64,000 nucleotides of DNA from Elysia crispata (taxonomy: Eukaryota > Mollusca > Gastropoda > Plakobranchidae), in the NCBI GenBank assembly GCA_033675545.1, contig JAWDGP010005116.1:1-64000 (forward strand), in the 5' to 3' direction. The translations under genes and the position numbers were made by a program. Below the pieces are notes generated by a model. The model was given only the letters and a program-made list of their open reading frames with translations, ran no database searches and was not told the DNA's origin. Below are positions 42,512 to 54,900 of this stretch, in pieces (the stretch's first letter is position 1; every line of letters starts with the position of its first letter).

Positions 42512-43820
42512 TGTTTGCTTTCTTTCTCCTTGTGTACATAAAAAAATGTTTCACACAAATATAAAAATTGTTCAATACATTTTGTGTAAGGATTTAGAAA
42601 TTTCCCAGCAGACACATGCACAATAATTGCTAGGCTTCTTAAAGAATATTTTTGACACTTTGTTGCAGTGATTGAGTATCGTCTTTGCCCATATTATTTT
42701 CATAACTCGAGGAGATCAAATCGTGTTTTGTTGTGTTGCTTGTTACTATTGTGGTTAAAAAGGTCAATTAGACTACTGGTCCCCTAATGTTATAATTTTT
42801 GTTTTTATTTTTGGCTTTTCCTTTTAGCTCATCAAAACATTTAAATCTTGTGCCCCCCCCCACCAAAAAAAAAAGAAAAATTCTTAGCTATTTTAACAAA
42901 TGGTTTGAGCATGAGATGCTTTATCTACAAATATGCTAAGAGAAGTAGTTTCAACACGCAACTGAGGGAGGTTCAAGGACCTAGCACATCAAATATACTG
43001 AATGTAACTGCAACTTTAAAATGCCAAGCTTATCGAGTGTCACAACTAAGAATGTCTAGTATAAAAGGTATGAACATGACAGACATACCCGATGTTTCAA
43101 TAACTTGTCTCAAGATATAATTTTTTTTGGATGTGAAGGAAAAAAATAAAGTTTACTATCCAAAATAAAATTTCAGGCACCTGTTGTGGCAGCTTACACA
43201 TTGTTACCTTTGCAACTATTATTGTTTTAAGTGAAGTCCATAGTTTAAAGACTAACTGAAACCTTGATATAAAATATTACATTTGTACCAGTGGTGTTGA
43301 GCTTCTATGGTTGATACTAACCTATATTTTTTCAGTGAGAAAAGAATTCTTAAGTCTTAATTACTTACATTTTTTTTTCTAAAAACTCTGTTGTAAGTAA
43401 CACATGTAATGAATTTGATAGAAATTTGCAATTTGTTGGTTTGGTTTTTTTTACTTCCATTTTTATATGAGTTTACTATGAAATCATGGGGTTTGTATTA
43501 TGCATTCATGAACATTTGAATGGAAGAAAAGAGACAATTTTTTAAACTAATGAATGTTATGTTTTATGCAGCTTTTTAGGGTAAGGAGTAAAAAACAAAG
43601 AGGAGTACTTTTTTATATGGGAGAGAGTATCCTGAATTCATACAAAAATAATGATTGTAAAATGGAAAGATGAAATAAAGATTCGAAATGGCCCTTTGAG
43701 GAGAAAAAAAAAGACTTTAATTATTTGCATGCATAACTGCGAAAATATTAGCAATTTGTGTCAAATGTATAGGGTACTTGACAGTAATTTCTGTTGATCT
43801 TTTACGTAACATGTAATAAA
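42512..43820 (+). other. NUP50: NUP50 3' UTR and candidate poly(A) signals
   Basis: Non-coding AT-rich sequence after the stop. AATAAA hexamers lie at 43145-43150, 43674-43679 and 43815-43820. The first is about 640 bases past the stop and may be the main site. Confidence 0.4.
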
Positions 43821-45664
43821 GAATGAGAATGTAATTTTTTTTGAAAGTATGATATCTAATCGTTTTAAATTTAATTTAAACTCGTACTACTTTTCATATG
43901 GAGCTCATGAAAGCCATCATAGTAGTTGCTGGTCTGCAGCAGAATAATGGTAGGTCCTGTCAGTACCAGTTATGACTGAAGGAGTGGAGATAGAGAATTT
44001 CCCTACCGTCACCAATGAAATTTCATGCGGTGCCAAAATTTTCTTTAAATATGTTAAGAATACAAAGAATGCTTTCATTTCGAAACCAACAACAAACTCA
44101 GTCAAACTCAAAACTAAATGGGAACAAAAATTAAAGCTGGAACTCTCCAGCAAGAATTAAAAAAAAAATTTTCGGTTTAAAAAAAACAAAACAGCTGTCA
44201 GCAAATAGCAAAAAGGCTGTGTCATGTCCAATGCACAAATTACATAGAACCATGTAGGCCTATTCATTGGACAATGTATCGTGTTCGCCTTTCCTATCCA
44301 AGTATGCCATTATTAGTGAAAATATCCACCTTTCCTCATGCTTTATTTTATTGTACATGTATTACATCAGAGCATTCTCAAAGCCCGAATGCTCTCTGTG
44401 CTCTAAGTACAAATCGGTAACAGTCTCGAATTTTAGAGCCTACTGACTGAAGCACTAGATAATATTTCTAGATCTACTACATGTGCTAGCATTTATTTTC
44501 AAAATATGAGGATGGAAAACCAAAGAAATAGTTCTGCAGTTTTCAGATCTATCCTGTAGTCTCTTAATTCCTCAAGAATATTTGTGTGGGTATAGATATG
44601 CCTTTTTAATAGACAGTTTTTAACCCAGATGCTCCTCTTTCTACCTAGAACAACATGAACTGCTACATTGTCCAGATAATTCTCCATAGCCTTTTTGATA
44701 TGGTGTTTTGAATTTAACACAAGAAAAACGTAGGCAAACAACCATAGGATATCCTATAGTTCTTTGACCAGGCAACTGTGCGCTGGAATGGAGGGAAAAA
44801 CCTATGGCCCAGATATGACGACTAGGTTTACTCTTTCCAAAGGCATCTAAATGTGACTTAGGCATTTCTGATTAAATATCTTGACTGAAAAATAGTAAAG
44901 GATTAAAAAATAACATGTAACCTAGCAGCAATTATTATCAAAGCAAGTCTATGCAAAGTTGCCCACACACATGAGTATCTATAAGGTACATGCTCACTGG
45001 AATAATGTGGGATGTACATATATGACAGATCAAACAGAAAAGATTGGTTGGAAAGTGTCTAGGCATGACAGCTGTCATTGCAGCCAGATGAAAATTTCAA
45101 ACATATTGAAAATTGACATTGATCAGCCAAAGCTAAAGAAAAATGAAATTGTGTCATAACATGGCATGTCGTTTTTTGGGGATCAAACGGATAAAGTTGT
45201 CTTGACATGATAACTTGTATGGGATAATAGAGTTCTATGTGCCTTTTTTGTTACTGACATTATTGTGGTATTGACCAGATGTGAAGGCTTGAGAACAAAA
45301 ATTTTGTAAGTGTCTAGGAATGGCAGCTGTGAAGCTTGGAAATGAGTATTGTTAGTTGACTGACTGCGAGATTCTCAGAACCCATCGCACTAGTATTAAG
45401 AGGTGGATGAGCAATAGTGGTAGGGTGCTTGCCGTAATACTAAAGTTATACATGTACATTATTTATGCCAGAGAACTTTACAGGATCTATGCGCCAAAGA
45501 TTTTTAAAGGACAAGCTCACAAAAGTTTTTTTGATCTTCAGAAAGTTCTAATGCATGTACATTGTTCTCGTGTACAAGACATGGGTACTGGTAACAGATA
45601 AATCCTGCTCAATCAGTCACTTTATGGATGTGGAAAAACCTGGCAAGTATTAGAGGAAGACCTT

Positions 45665-45840
45665 TTTATCAGTGCCAGATAACCCAGCAGGCAGAGTGTT
45701 GGACTGAAAATAGGAAGCTTTGGATACCCCTTGTCAATGTCAGGCCAACTGGTTGGATTAGAAAATCTAGCTTTGCTCAGAGAGAGACAGCTCCTGTCTG
45801 GGTTAAACTTTGGGAACAAGCAATGCTTTATTGTCTTTGA
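45665..45840 (+). repeat. tRNA-derived SINE-like sequence
   Basis: GATAACCCAGCAGGCAGAGT followed by GTTGGACTGAAAAT and GCTTTGGATACC looks like a decayed tRNA 5' half with A-box and weak B-box positions. It directly precedes the dispersed repeat copy at 45850-46320, so the two could be head and body of one element; copy 1 at 1850 lacks this head. Confidence 0.4.
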
Positions 45841-45849
45841 GTTTCAACC

Positions 45850-46320
45850 TTTAACTGAACTTACACCTAGAATTTACCAGGGGAAGGAGGTATAGCATTA
45901 GCAACAGTAGAAAAAGAAAACCAGCGGCAAGGAGAATGAAGAGATATAACTATAAGAACGGAGAAGGAAGAGTAGGATAGTAGATGAAAAAGATGTGGCC
46001 CAGGAGAAAAGGAAATACATGTAAATAGAAGTAGTTAAAGGAGGAGATCAGGATAAGAACAAGAGGAAATAAAAATGTTATATCATGTGAAGGAGAGAAA
46101 GGGGAAAAAAATGTAATTCTTTTTATCAGTTTTATACATGCCCATATGAATCAAAGTTCAATAAGGACTATAAGAAACATGGAAAGTAAATCAATACATT
46201 TATTAAATTTGATTACTGTCCTTGAATGTTGGAACAAGGCTTTCTCAAATCATAATTCCCCAATGAATTTGAAGAATCCTTGCTTGACTACATTTTATTT
46301 GAAATACATATGTAGGATGT
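45850..46320 (+). repeat. Dispersed repeat, copy 2
   Basis: Partner of 1850-2520, shorter through deletions. Shared blocks include TAGAATTTACCA, AAGAACAAGAGGAA, CATGTGAAGGAG and CCTTGAATGTT. No coding capacity. Confidence 0.6.
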
Positions 46321-48606
46321 AAAGGTTACAAAAGGCTAAAGAAAATAAATGAGCCTAAGTATGGATAAGATTTATAGATCTAGTAAAAGTGTAAATAATT
46401 TAATCCAAAGTGAAATAGAATAAGCCATAAGCCGAAGTTGAGAAAAAAATCAATGAGTTAAAAACAAATGGGATAAGAAAAACATGTCCAAATATATGTA
46501 CCCTGCTGCTAAGATGTGTTTATGAACAAATTTCCCTGTCAGCAACTATACAGAAAGTGCAAATTGATGACAATTCATCAAGCAGGATTGATAGTTAAAA
46601 TAAATATAAAAGTATCATGCACAAAAGGCAATCTGAAATGGTTGATGCAGTATCTCAAATGAAAAGAAAGGTTGTTGAAACATGTTCACAGCAAACAGTG
46701 AAACAAGGTTTGAAATACAAAAATAAACAGTAATCAAACAATAACTACTCATTGGCCAAAAATCACTTGCAAAATAAAATTCAATGAAATAACGATTCAA
46801 ACTTGTGTTGGAAGGCAGCCTATCTACTTTTTGAAGAGACACAAGACTGCATTTATGCAATCAGAGTGTCTCTTATGCTTGATATTACAGCAGTTGCTGC
46901 AGCAGTAGAAGAGAATGTTTTTGATGGATACATAATTATGAACAAGCCAAATTTATATTATGGGCCTTAACTTTTGGGGTTTTTTTTTATGTACTTCAAC
47001 TAACAGATGAAAATAATTTTCCTATTTCTGCAGATGTCATAGTCCATTTCATTTTTTTTTGTTTTGTTGCTATTGTTTTTAAATTACCTTGCTTTTTTCC
47101 TCCCCCATTCTTCTATACAATTTTCCCTACATTGCCCTTTTTCTTCTTTTTTTTTGTTGATATTGGTTATTGTTCAACCCTTGAGCTCCCCAAAAGTATT
47201 TTTCAATAAGTACTAGAACTTATAGTTTGATTTAATCAAATACATGTATGTAAACTAATGTAGAAACTACAATCAATGAAAGACAAAATTTTGGTTGATC
47301 ACTTTGAAATGGAAGGGCTACATGTACAGTATAGTATAAACAGAAGAAAATTAACATAACCAACAATCAAAAGCTTCCAAACATTACAGAAAAGATCAAA
47401 ACATATAATGCATTATAGAATAATGATTTTCAAAATCATTTAATGCACTCTATTATGAAGATGTTTGGAAAAGGTCTCAACTTGTCTTCCAAATCATGTT
47501 GAAAAAAAAAGCATCATTTCATAACTTGCTTTGTTTAAAACTAATTTTATTGTTTTGACTAACTTTTGCAGAGATGATATGTAACAGTTTTAAAAAATTT
47601 TGTCAAGTTATATTTAATTGTTAATAGTGAAATCTTTAATTAAATGAGAAACATCTTTGTATGCAAACAAATGAACAAGGTAAATTTATTATATTACAAA
47701 GAGTTGACCTAGTTTCCATGAGACATTTACAACAAAAAATGTATATGAAAAAGACCCCTATAAAATTTTAAATAACATTTCTGTTTAGTAATTTTATCAG
47801 GAAACACATAAAAGGCATTTGTTGAAAGAAAAAACATAACATTTTCAAAATCAAAAATGTGTTTTGGTTCCATCCTTCATACTTTGAATATATTATCTAG
47901 AATAATAATTTTTTAAAATATACAATAAATCTTGATTCTGACTTTCATATAGAAAGGTCTTTGAATGAAGGCTTTGTGATATATTACCTAGACTAAAAAT
48001 TTTTAAATTTTAATATAAACCAATGACTTCGTTCACTCTAGTTCCATACCTTATTACTTTTGTCTCTAATAAAATCAACACAAACAGCCTTCCTGTTTGT
48101 GCAGACAAAAAATTCAGAAAGAAGCCTATAAAATAACTTGGTGAAGGTAAAATTAAATCTTAATGAGGTTTTGTTTGGAAATATCTGATTTGTTTTGAAG
48201 GAGCCAAATCGTATAAATATGACCTCTAACAAACCAAAGATGTCGTTTATCCCAGTCAACAGACAGCATTATTGAAAAGCAACCTGCAATTGATTAAATC
48301 TATGATGGCTCATTCACATGAGACTTATGCTCAGAACAGTCAGAATTGTCACTCAGAAGTATTTCACAAGCCAGGACATTCATTCAAATGTTATTTAATC
48401 ATTTGCCAGTCTACAATAATGACACATAATAGATTAACAGGTATAAACACAAATTATCAACTCACAGGGATAGGTGTCAGCATTAGTTAGTTTGTGATTT
48501 TACAATCATTTGCAGATTGGTAAGGTATGATTGAATCCATAACAAAAGCAATTAACAACTACTATACTTATAAATTTCTCTGCTTTAATCACTCGGATAG
48601 ATTAGA

Positions 48607-48925
48607 ACAGTGCTGTAAATGCTATGTTAAATATGTTTGAAGTGAGGTATCTGCACAATCCTAGCCTGCAACTGTTTAGGCATGTCTGATTGTCCAGCAG
48701 AAACATGACCAGCAGTGTTGGAAAAGCTATGTTAAGTATGTTTGATGTGAGGTGTCAGCACAATCCTAGCCTGTAATAGTTTAGGCATGTCTCATTGTGA
48801 AGCAGAAAGAGTGACCAGCAGTATTGGAAAAGCTATGTTAACCATGTTTGAAGTGCAGTACCTGCACAATCCTAACTTGCAATAGTTTAGGCAGGTCTCA
48901 TTGTCCAGCAGAAACAGTGACCAGC
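48607..48925. repeat. Tandem array, period ~105, overlapping the SERGEF stop codon
   Basis: Three head-to-tail units, with GCTATGTTAA starting at 48621, 48726 and 48832 (periods 105 and 106). Each contains GCACAATCCTA, TAGTTTAGGCA-type and GCAGAAA blocks. The third unit includes the last codons and stop of SERGEF; the first two lie in its 3' UTR and carry decayed copies of that coding end. Confidence 0.9.
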
Positions 48926-51900
48926 CCCACAGCCAACCCCCATGACCGTTTTGTCAAGCAGTGAGGAGATCAGTCGTGGCAGAAACACATTGTCCTCATC
49001 CCCAGTTCCACAAATACCATGTTCATTCCAACCCCATGAGTAAACTTGACCTTTGTCTAAAAAAATTAGAGCAGATAAAAGTTTAGTTAGTATTTATAGG
49101 GATCTGTCAGAGAAATAATTTTGAATATAAAAAAGCTGGAATCGCACAAACAAATTTCATCAACTAACGCATCTGTACTGGCTATTACTTCAGGATGTCA
49201 AACTTGGTCATTAAAAAGAGAGCTCCTTAAAAAACATGGAGAGGCCAAGAGAGCAAGGAAAGACAGATGTTCCACATCAAGGTCAAAAGACAAAATTCTA
49301 TGCACTGAGATCAAATGGAAACGAGCAGGACGCAAAGACTTAGAGGATGGCAGTGACTGGAAAGCAGAAGATTTCAAGGCAATCAAAAAAGGAGTGCAAT
49401 GAAAGGGCAAAACATGGACAGAGACAATAAACACTAAAACTGCTGGAAATAGGATGCGGACAGATGAATCTTGCAGTGGAGGGACAAAGCCTTGAAATGA
49501 AATGTAACATAATGCCATTGGTTTAGACGTAAACTGCAAACTGCATTCTCTGAAACTATCACTTATATATGATATCTTAACTCAAATAAACTAACATTGA
49601 AGTTTTAGGGACAAAGCACTAAACCAACTTATCAGAAATTCCAGATATAATGCTGTAAAAATGGTCCAAATATAGAATTTATATGAAAGAATTTAAAAGG
49701 AATTATTTCCTCTGATTTATAAGCTAGTTTGATACCCAAATTGTATTTTTCTATTCAACCTAGAATCACTATGATTAAATCAAAATATGTTTAAAGCAGA
49801 AAGATTTTAACAGTACCTAAAACTGGGGTTTAATAGTATTCTACATGTTTATTGTTGAAAAAAGAAAAACCTTTTATCTTGAGAAAAAGGTTATGACATG
49901 CTGCATGTAACCTATGTCAGATCTTCCAAAATAAAAACGGAAGGAGATAAGACAATGAGATTCTGAATAATATGCAAACTACTGGAGCTGTGCCAAAAAA
50001 GAAGGTTTGTCAAGTTTTAGTAACTCATCTGTCTTTGTTTTCTATTTTTTTTTTCATCAAAAGACTAACATCACCAATCTTTTCAATATGATATTCTTCT
50101 TCAAATCTCATGGACTGCAAACAAATGTAACAAAAGTGTTACAAGAAGTTGATACAACAAGATCACTCATAAACAGATTACAAAAAGAACAGGCAATCTA
50201 TTTTGGCCATGGGATGAGAAGAGAGAAATTGGAATATCTAGCAACAACTGGAATGATCCAAAGAAAACAGCCACCAAAGATGTTGGATGGACTGACAAAA
50301 AGTCTTAATGTATGACGAGGGACAGATGCATTATAAGCCATGAGAGATTGAGGTGCATGGAAGATGATGTTCATCTGCGCTTTAGAGCAGGGCACATTAT
50401 TGATTGATTGATTCTCCTTCACACTCGTCCAGATACATTGAATTTCAGTATCGAATGCATATACATGTTATATCTAATACAAAAAATTCCAATTTAAATG
50501 AAGGATTATTGAAGTCAATATTATAATTTAAAAAAACAACAACCATGAAATAGAAAAGGGAAATCAACAAAACATCATAGTGGACATTTTTTACATTTTA
50601 AAATAGCTTAGAAGGTAAAATACTGTCATTCCCTTTTTCGGAATTTATGAGACATTTATTGATGGAAGCAAGTTGTGTCTCATGAATTATGTACATTATT
50701 GACCTTAATGGTTAATGCACTTCTTTTAAGTTTTTCACAAAATATGACTTATGAAAAAATGTCAAGTTTAACCTTTCTATGTACAGTGTAACAAAAAGAA
50801 AATCAGCCCATTCAGGGCAAAGATGAATTTCTGTCAGTTTTGGCTTGCTTTGAGCTCCTCACCTGTGAGGGCAAGATTATGTTCTGAGCTACAGCAGTGA
50901 CTTGTGATTTTCTCCTCAATGGCTATATGACCAGGCATGTGCTGAGGGACAAGGTCAGTGCTCCTTCCAAGTTGACCCAGGTCAGCTCTCCCCCAACTGT
51001 ACAGCTGTTTATTATCTAGAACAGAAATACATGTAAGCCAAAATAAGATTAGGGAAAGTTACAAAAAGTTTCTTAAAAAGAGACAGTTATCAGTATCACA
51101 CAGTCTTCATAAGATTTTTATATTTTTCCTATGACAAGCTTTATCTCTCTTGACCAAATTCAGACAGCTGAGATGATAGAGCATCTGGCTGGCAACAGAA
51201 CTATTGACTGTACCGGCGGGGCAAAGGTGCATTACAGACATACATATTGATTCCCGACTATACCATTTGTCCGCTCTTGTGTTTTCTAGATCTCTTGTAC
51301 CATTTGCTAGTCTCCAGCTAGATGAGGGTATATAATTTCTTCTTCTATTCTTTGCAGAATATTCTACACAGACAATGGTTTTCCGTCTAAACTAATTTAG
51401 AGTTGGTTTGATGGGATCCAACCTCATCATCAGATATCCCAGCCTTAGATAAAACCAAAGACCTTTTCTTGTTAGTCCAATGCTCCATCGACTGAGTTAT
51501 TTGACATCCTTAGGCTTTTCATTAACCTTATAACCTTAGACTGAAAAGGTTGCAATAACATGGCATCTAATCATTGCCTATGGGCCTGCAAATCCTTTAC
51601 TTTGTGCACACTAACTGCAGCCTCAATAGGCTTGTCTCATCCATAGAGAAAATTTAGTGTAAGAAACATCACCAGAGAAGTACAGCACTGATGCTTTTAA
51701 TGACACTTTACAATTAATTTTTTAATGTATTTTTTGTACTCTGTATAACCAAAGAAGGACTGCAAAGAACAATTCACTATGGAACTCAACATCCGTTTAA
51801 GACGGAATGAAGGAGGAGGAACAGGAGAAGAAGAAAAAGAGGAAAGAAAAAAAAACAATTTAAAATGTAACTACCACATTTAAAACAATAAACAACAAAT

Positions 51901-54900
51901 TGCTGGGTTTTAGGAAAATCCAAAATTATATTTAAAGCATGTAAAAACTTTTCAGTTATCTTGCCTGTTTTGAAGATCATATGAGTCCACCCAGCTGCAA
52001 CAGAAACAACCTTCAAGTGCTTTTGTCCATTATCTGTCCTGGACATTTCCTCTGGAAGTTTCAGTTGTGAAGGTAACTTCAACATGAACTCTGTTGCTGG
52101 ATCAACTCCGCATTGTCCAAATTTATTACAGCCCCATAAAAAGATTATACCCCTTTCTGTAAAAGATATAAATATAAAAATGGCCACTAACTACAGACAA
52201 AATCATTTGAAGATCATTAATAAGAAAATACTTTAAAGTTTAAACTTGACAAAAATCCTAAATATGATATTTGAAAAAGATGACTTTTTCTAACATTAGT
52301 TTCAGACAAATAGCATTTACTTTTGAAAAAATTATGAAGTAGGTAAACCACACATGGAGACAAGCTAGTAAAAAAATTCAATTTCATGATACCCTGGTTT
52401 CATACATGAGCATGGATACAATTAAATAAAACTGAACTTTTAAACTTTATTCTCCTTTTACTTATGAATTGATCACTGACCTGTGAGTACTCCAGAGAAG
52501 TTCATTCCTGCTACAACCTGAATTGGCTTGTCACCTACAGCCAGTGACACTGAAAAGAGATACTCTTTGATAATAAACATGGACAAAAAAGATTCTGTAA
52601 TATGGTGGTCACTAAAAACATAGATACACCTTGGTAGCAGACGCTGAAACTCTAGGCTAGAAACAGCGGAAAAAAAAGATATTCTTTACAAAGTAAAGGC
52701 TGAAAACAAAAATAGCCTTGAAAGGAAACACACAGAAAATAGCCTATTTCAACATATAAAATACAACATGACAGTTATTTCACCTTTGGTCATCAATTTT
52801 TTTATTTTAAAAACCTGTTCATTTGTGCAGACACCCTAAAAAAATCTTGCCCTTGTTTACAATGACTTGGATAATTTTGCTAGAGAAATATCATAAGGTG
52901 AAATATTTAAAATTTGAAAAATATAGGTGCTTAGAAATACATGAGGTGTAATTCTTTTTATACTACAGTGGTAGTCACAGCTAATTAGCTACATATTTTT
53001 AATAATTTTTTTTTTACAACCATGCCATATCCCTACTCTCCAACACATGAGACATGCACCATATGGGTTTGACTACAGATATTGGCAACAATATGTATTC
53101 TATACATTTCAATACTTTTAAGACAACTAGTGATCACTCACAGCTTACTGGAACAGGTGAGTCCAACAAGGATTTGCCTTGTGGTATAGCAACTCCAAGT
53201 TGGCCTTTTCTGCCACTGCCCCAGGAGTAAACATGACCACATTCTGTGAAACAGAGAAGTAGAAAAAAAAAACACCATCAGTGGTGAGCTTTGAAGAATA
53301 TTCCCTTAAATAAGCAGGTAGGTATGTAAATAGAGATATAGATGAATAGGTAGATAAAAAGATAAATAAATAGATATAGATTAATTAGACAGATATCATT
53401 CGGAACAATAGATAATAAATAGATTGTTAGATGAATAAATGAGTAGATTGATAAACTTATAGCTTGAATATCTTAACAAACCCAGTACATCATTATCAGC
53501 CATATCAAGACTTTGATTCTCGTAACTACTTGATTGAAAGCCTGAATCCCCCTGAAGCAAATCAAGTTAACGTAAAAAAGGTGTATAAGAATACTTTATG
53601 GCAGCTCTCATACATGTATTTTAAACATGGTGTTAGGGAGAGACTTACACCATGGACTTATGAATATCATCCATAAAAGCTCAAATAAAGACAATTACTA
53701 GCCTTGCTTATCAGACACACATCAACAATTTCATGCTTCGATGCAGAGGAATAATCAATCCATTAAAGGAAGAAAAAAAAACGAATGACTCATATTATGT
53801 AAATTCAAAAGGGGGGTAGATCTAAATTCAGTGATCAAATACACATCCGCACGCACAAATCCACAATCTGCCTGTTCTGTTTCAACTTGGCATTGTACTG
53901 TTTACCTTTATTCATGTGTTTGCTGTAGTTTTTAGCTTCATTCTCTTGTCTCCTGACTGACTACACTGTTTTTTTACATGAATCAAACTATGCTTGGCTC
54001 TAAAAGTGTCAAGAGGTTTCAGAATAAGTCTTTTCTTCTTTGCACAGCCTTTCATATGACCTGTTAAATTTCAGCTGCATACAGAACACCCTTTGGCTGT
54101 TTGGGATATTTTACAATAAGACAGCCTGGGCTGAGTTGTGACTCTATAATTAGGTTTGGATTTTGAACTCATGGCAAACTTTCAGAAGTCCGTATTTATA
54201 CAAAATAAGTATGCTTTTAAGTTCATAAGTTCAAAAAAGTTACACAGGCTGTTAAAGCATGTATTAAGGCAGGTCACATGTTTAGTTGGAATGCCTTTAG
54301 ACGTCTTATTATGTTTCTCATGCATATATTTAATGAAGTATTCAGGACATGGTTAGGAAGTCCAACCTAGACAAGCCAGGACATGATTAGGAAGTCTGAT
54401 CTTAATCAGCTAAGACATGATTCAAGAGTCTGACCTGAACTAGCCAGGATATTGTTAAAGAGTCTGACCTGAATAGTTCAAGGCATGATTGAAGAGTTGA
54501 CTTGAACTAGCCAAGAATTGATTTGACAGTCTACATTGAAGTTGCCAAGACATACTTAGTGAGTTGATCTAAACAAGCAGGGATATGGTTAAAAGAATGA
54601 GACCTGAAATAGCCAGCCCATGTCTTAACCCTGCAGCGACATCCACAAACTTGCTAACACCAGGGGTTGGAACAAGCAGAGGTTGCTGTAAAAGGAAAAG
54701 GAAACAATAATTGCATGAAATAAGAGCAAGCTGATTTTTAATTCTAGATAAAAAATATGATTTTTTGACGTTAAGTTATGTGTCTTTAAAATTGAAGTAA
54801 ATCCAGCAAATACATTGTTGGAAACAAAATAACTACCGGGCATAACTTGCTTGCAAGACTAGTCAGTATTTTCCAATTCAATTGCTTTTTTATCTTAAAG

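Larger units (their letters stand above)
43821..48600. other. Gap between convergent NUP50 and SERGEF
   Basis: No gene recognised. Short open frames near 43972-44160 and 45356-45601 have no family resemblance. A phrase AGTGTCTAGGNATGNCAGCTGT occurs twice (about 45055 and 45312). The SINE-like head at 45665-45840 and dispersed repeat copy 2 lie here. 46300-48600 is plain AT-rich sequence. Confidence 0.55.
49057..50862 (-). other. SERGEF: SERGEF intron 9 with LINE fragments
   Basis: 1.8 kb intron that carries plus-strand non-LTR retrotransposon debris at about 49190-49500 and 50060-50415. Confidence 0.6.

Noticed and set aside
43972-44160. Small plus-strand gene of 62 residues, and the minus-strand frame at 43917-44153
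   Set aside because: No recognisable domain, splice context or promoter; Lys-rich composition follows the AT-rich DNA.
48607-48925. CRISPR-like array
   Set aside because: The units are contiguous tandem copies in a eukaryotic 3' UTR, without unique spacers.
53149-53243. SERGEF exon 6 ending at the GTAAGC donor
   Set aside because: It gives the wrong phase and an early stop in exon 7; the GTGAGT seven bases downstream keeps the frame.
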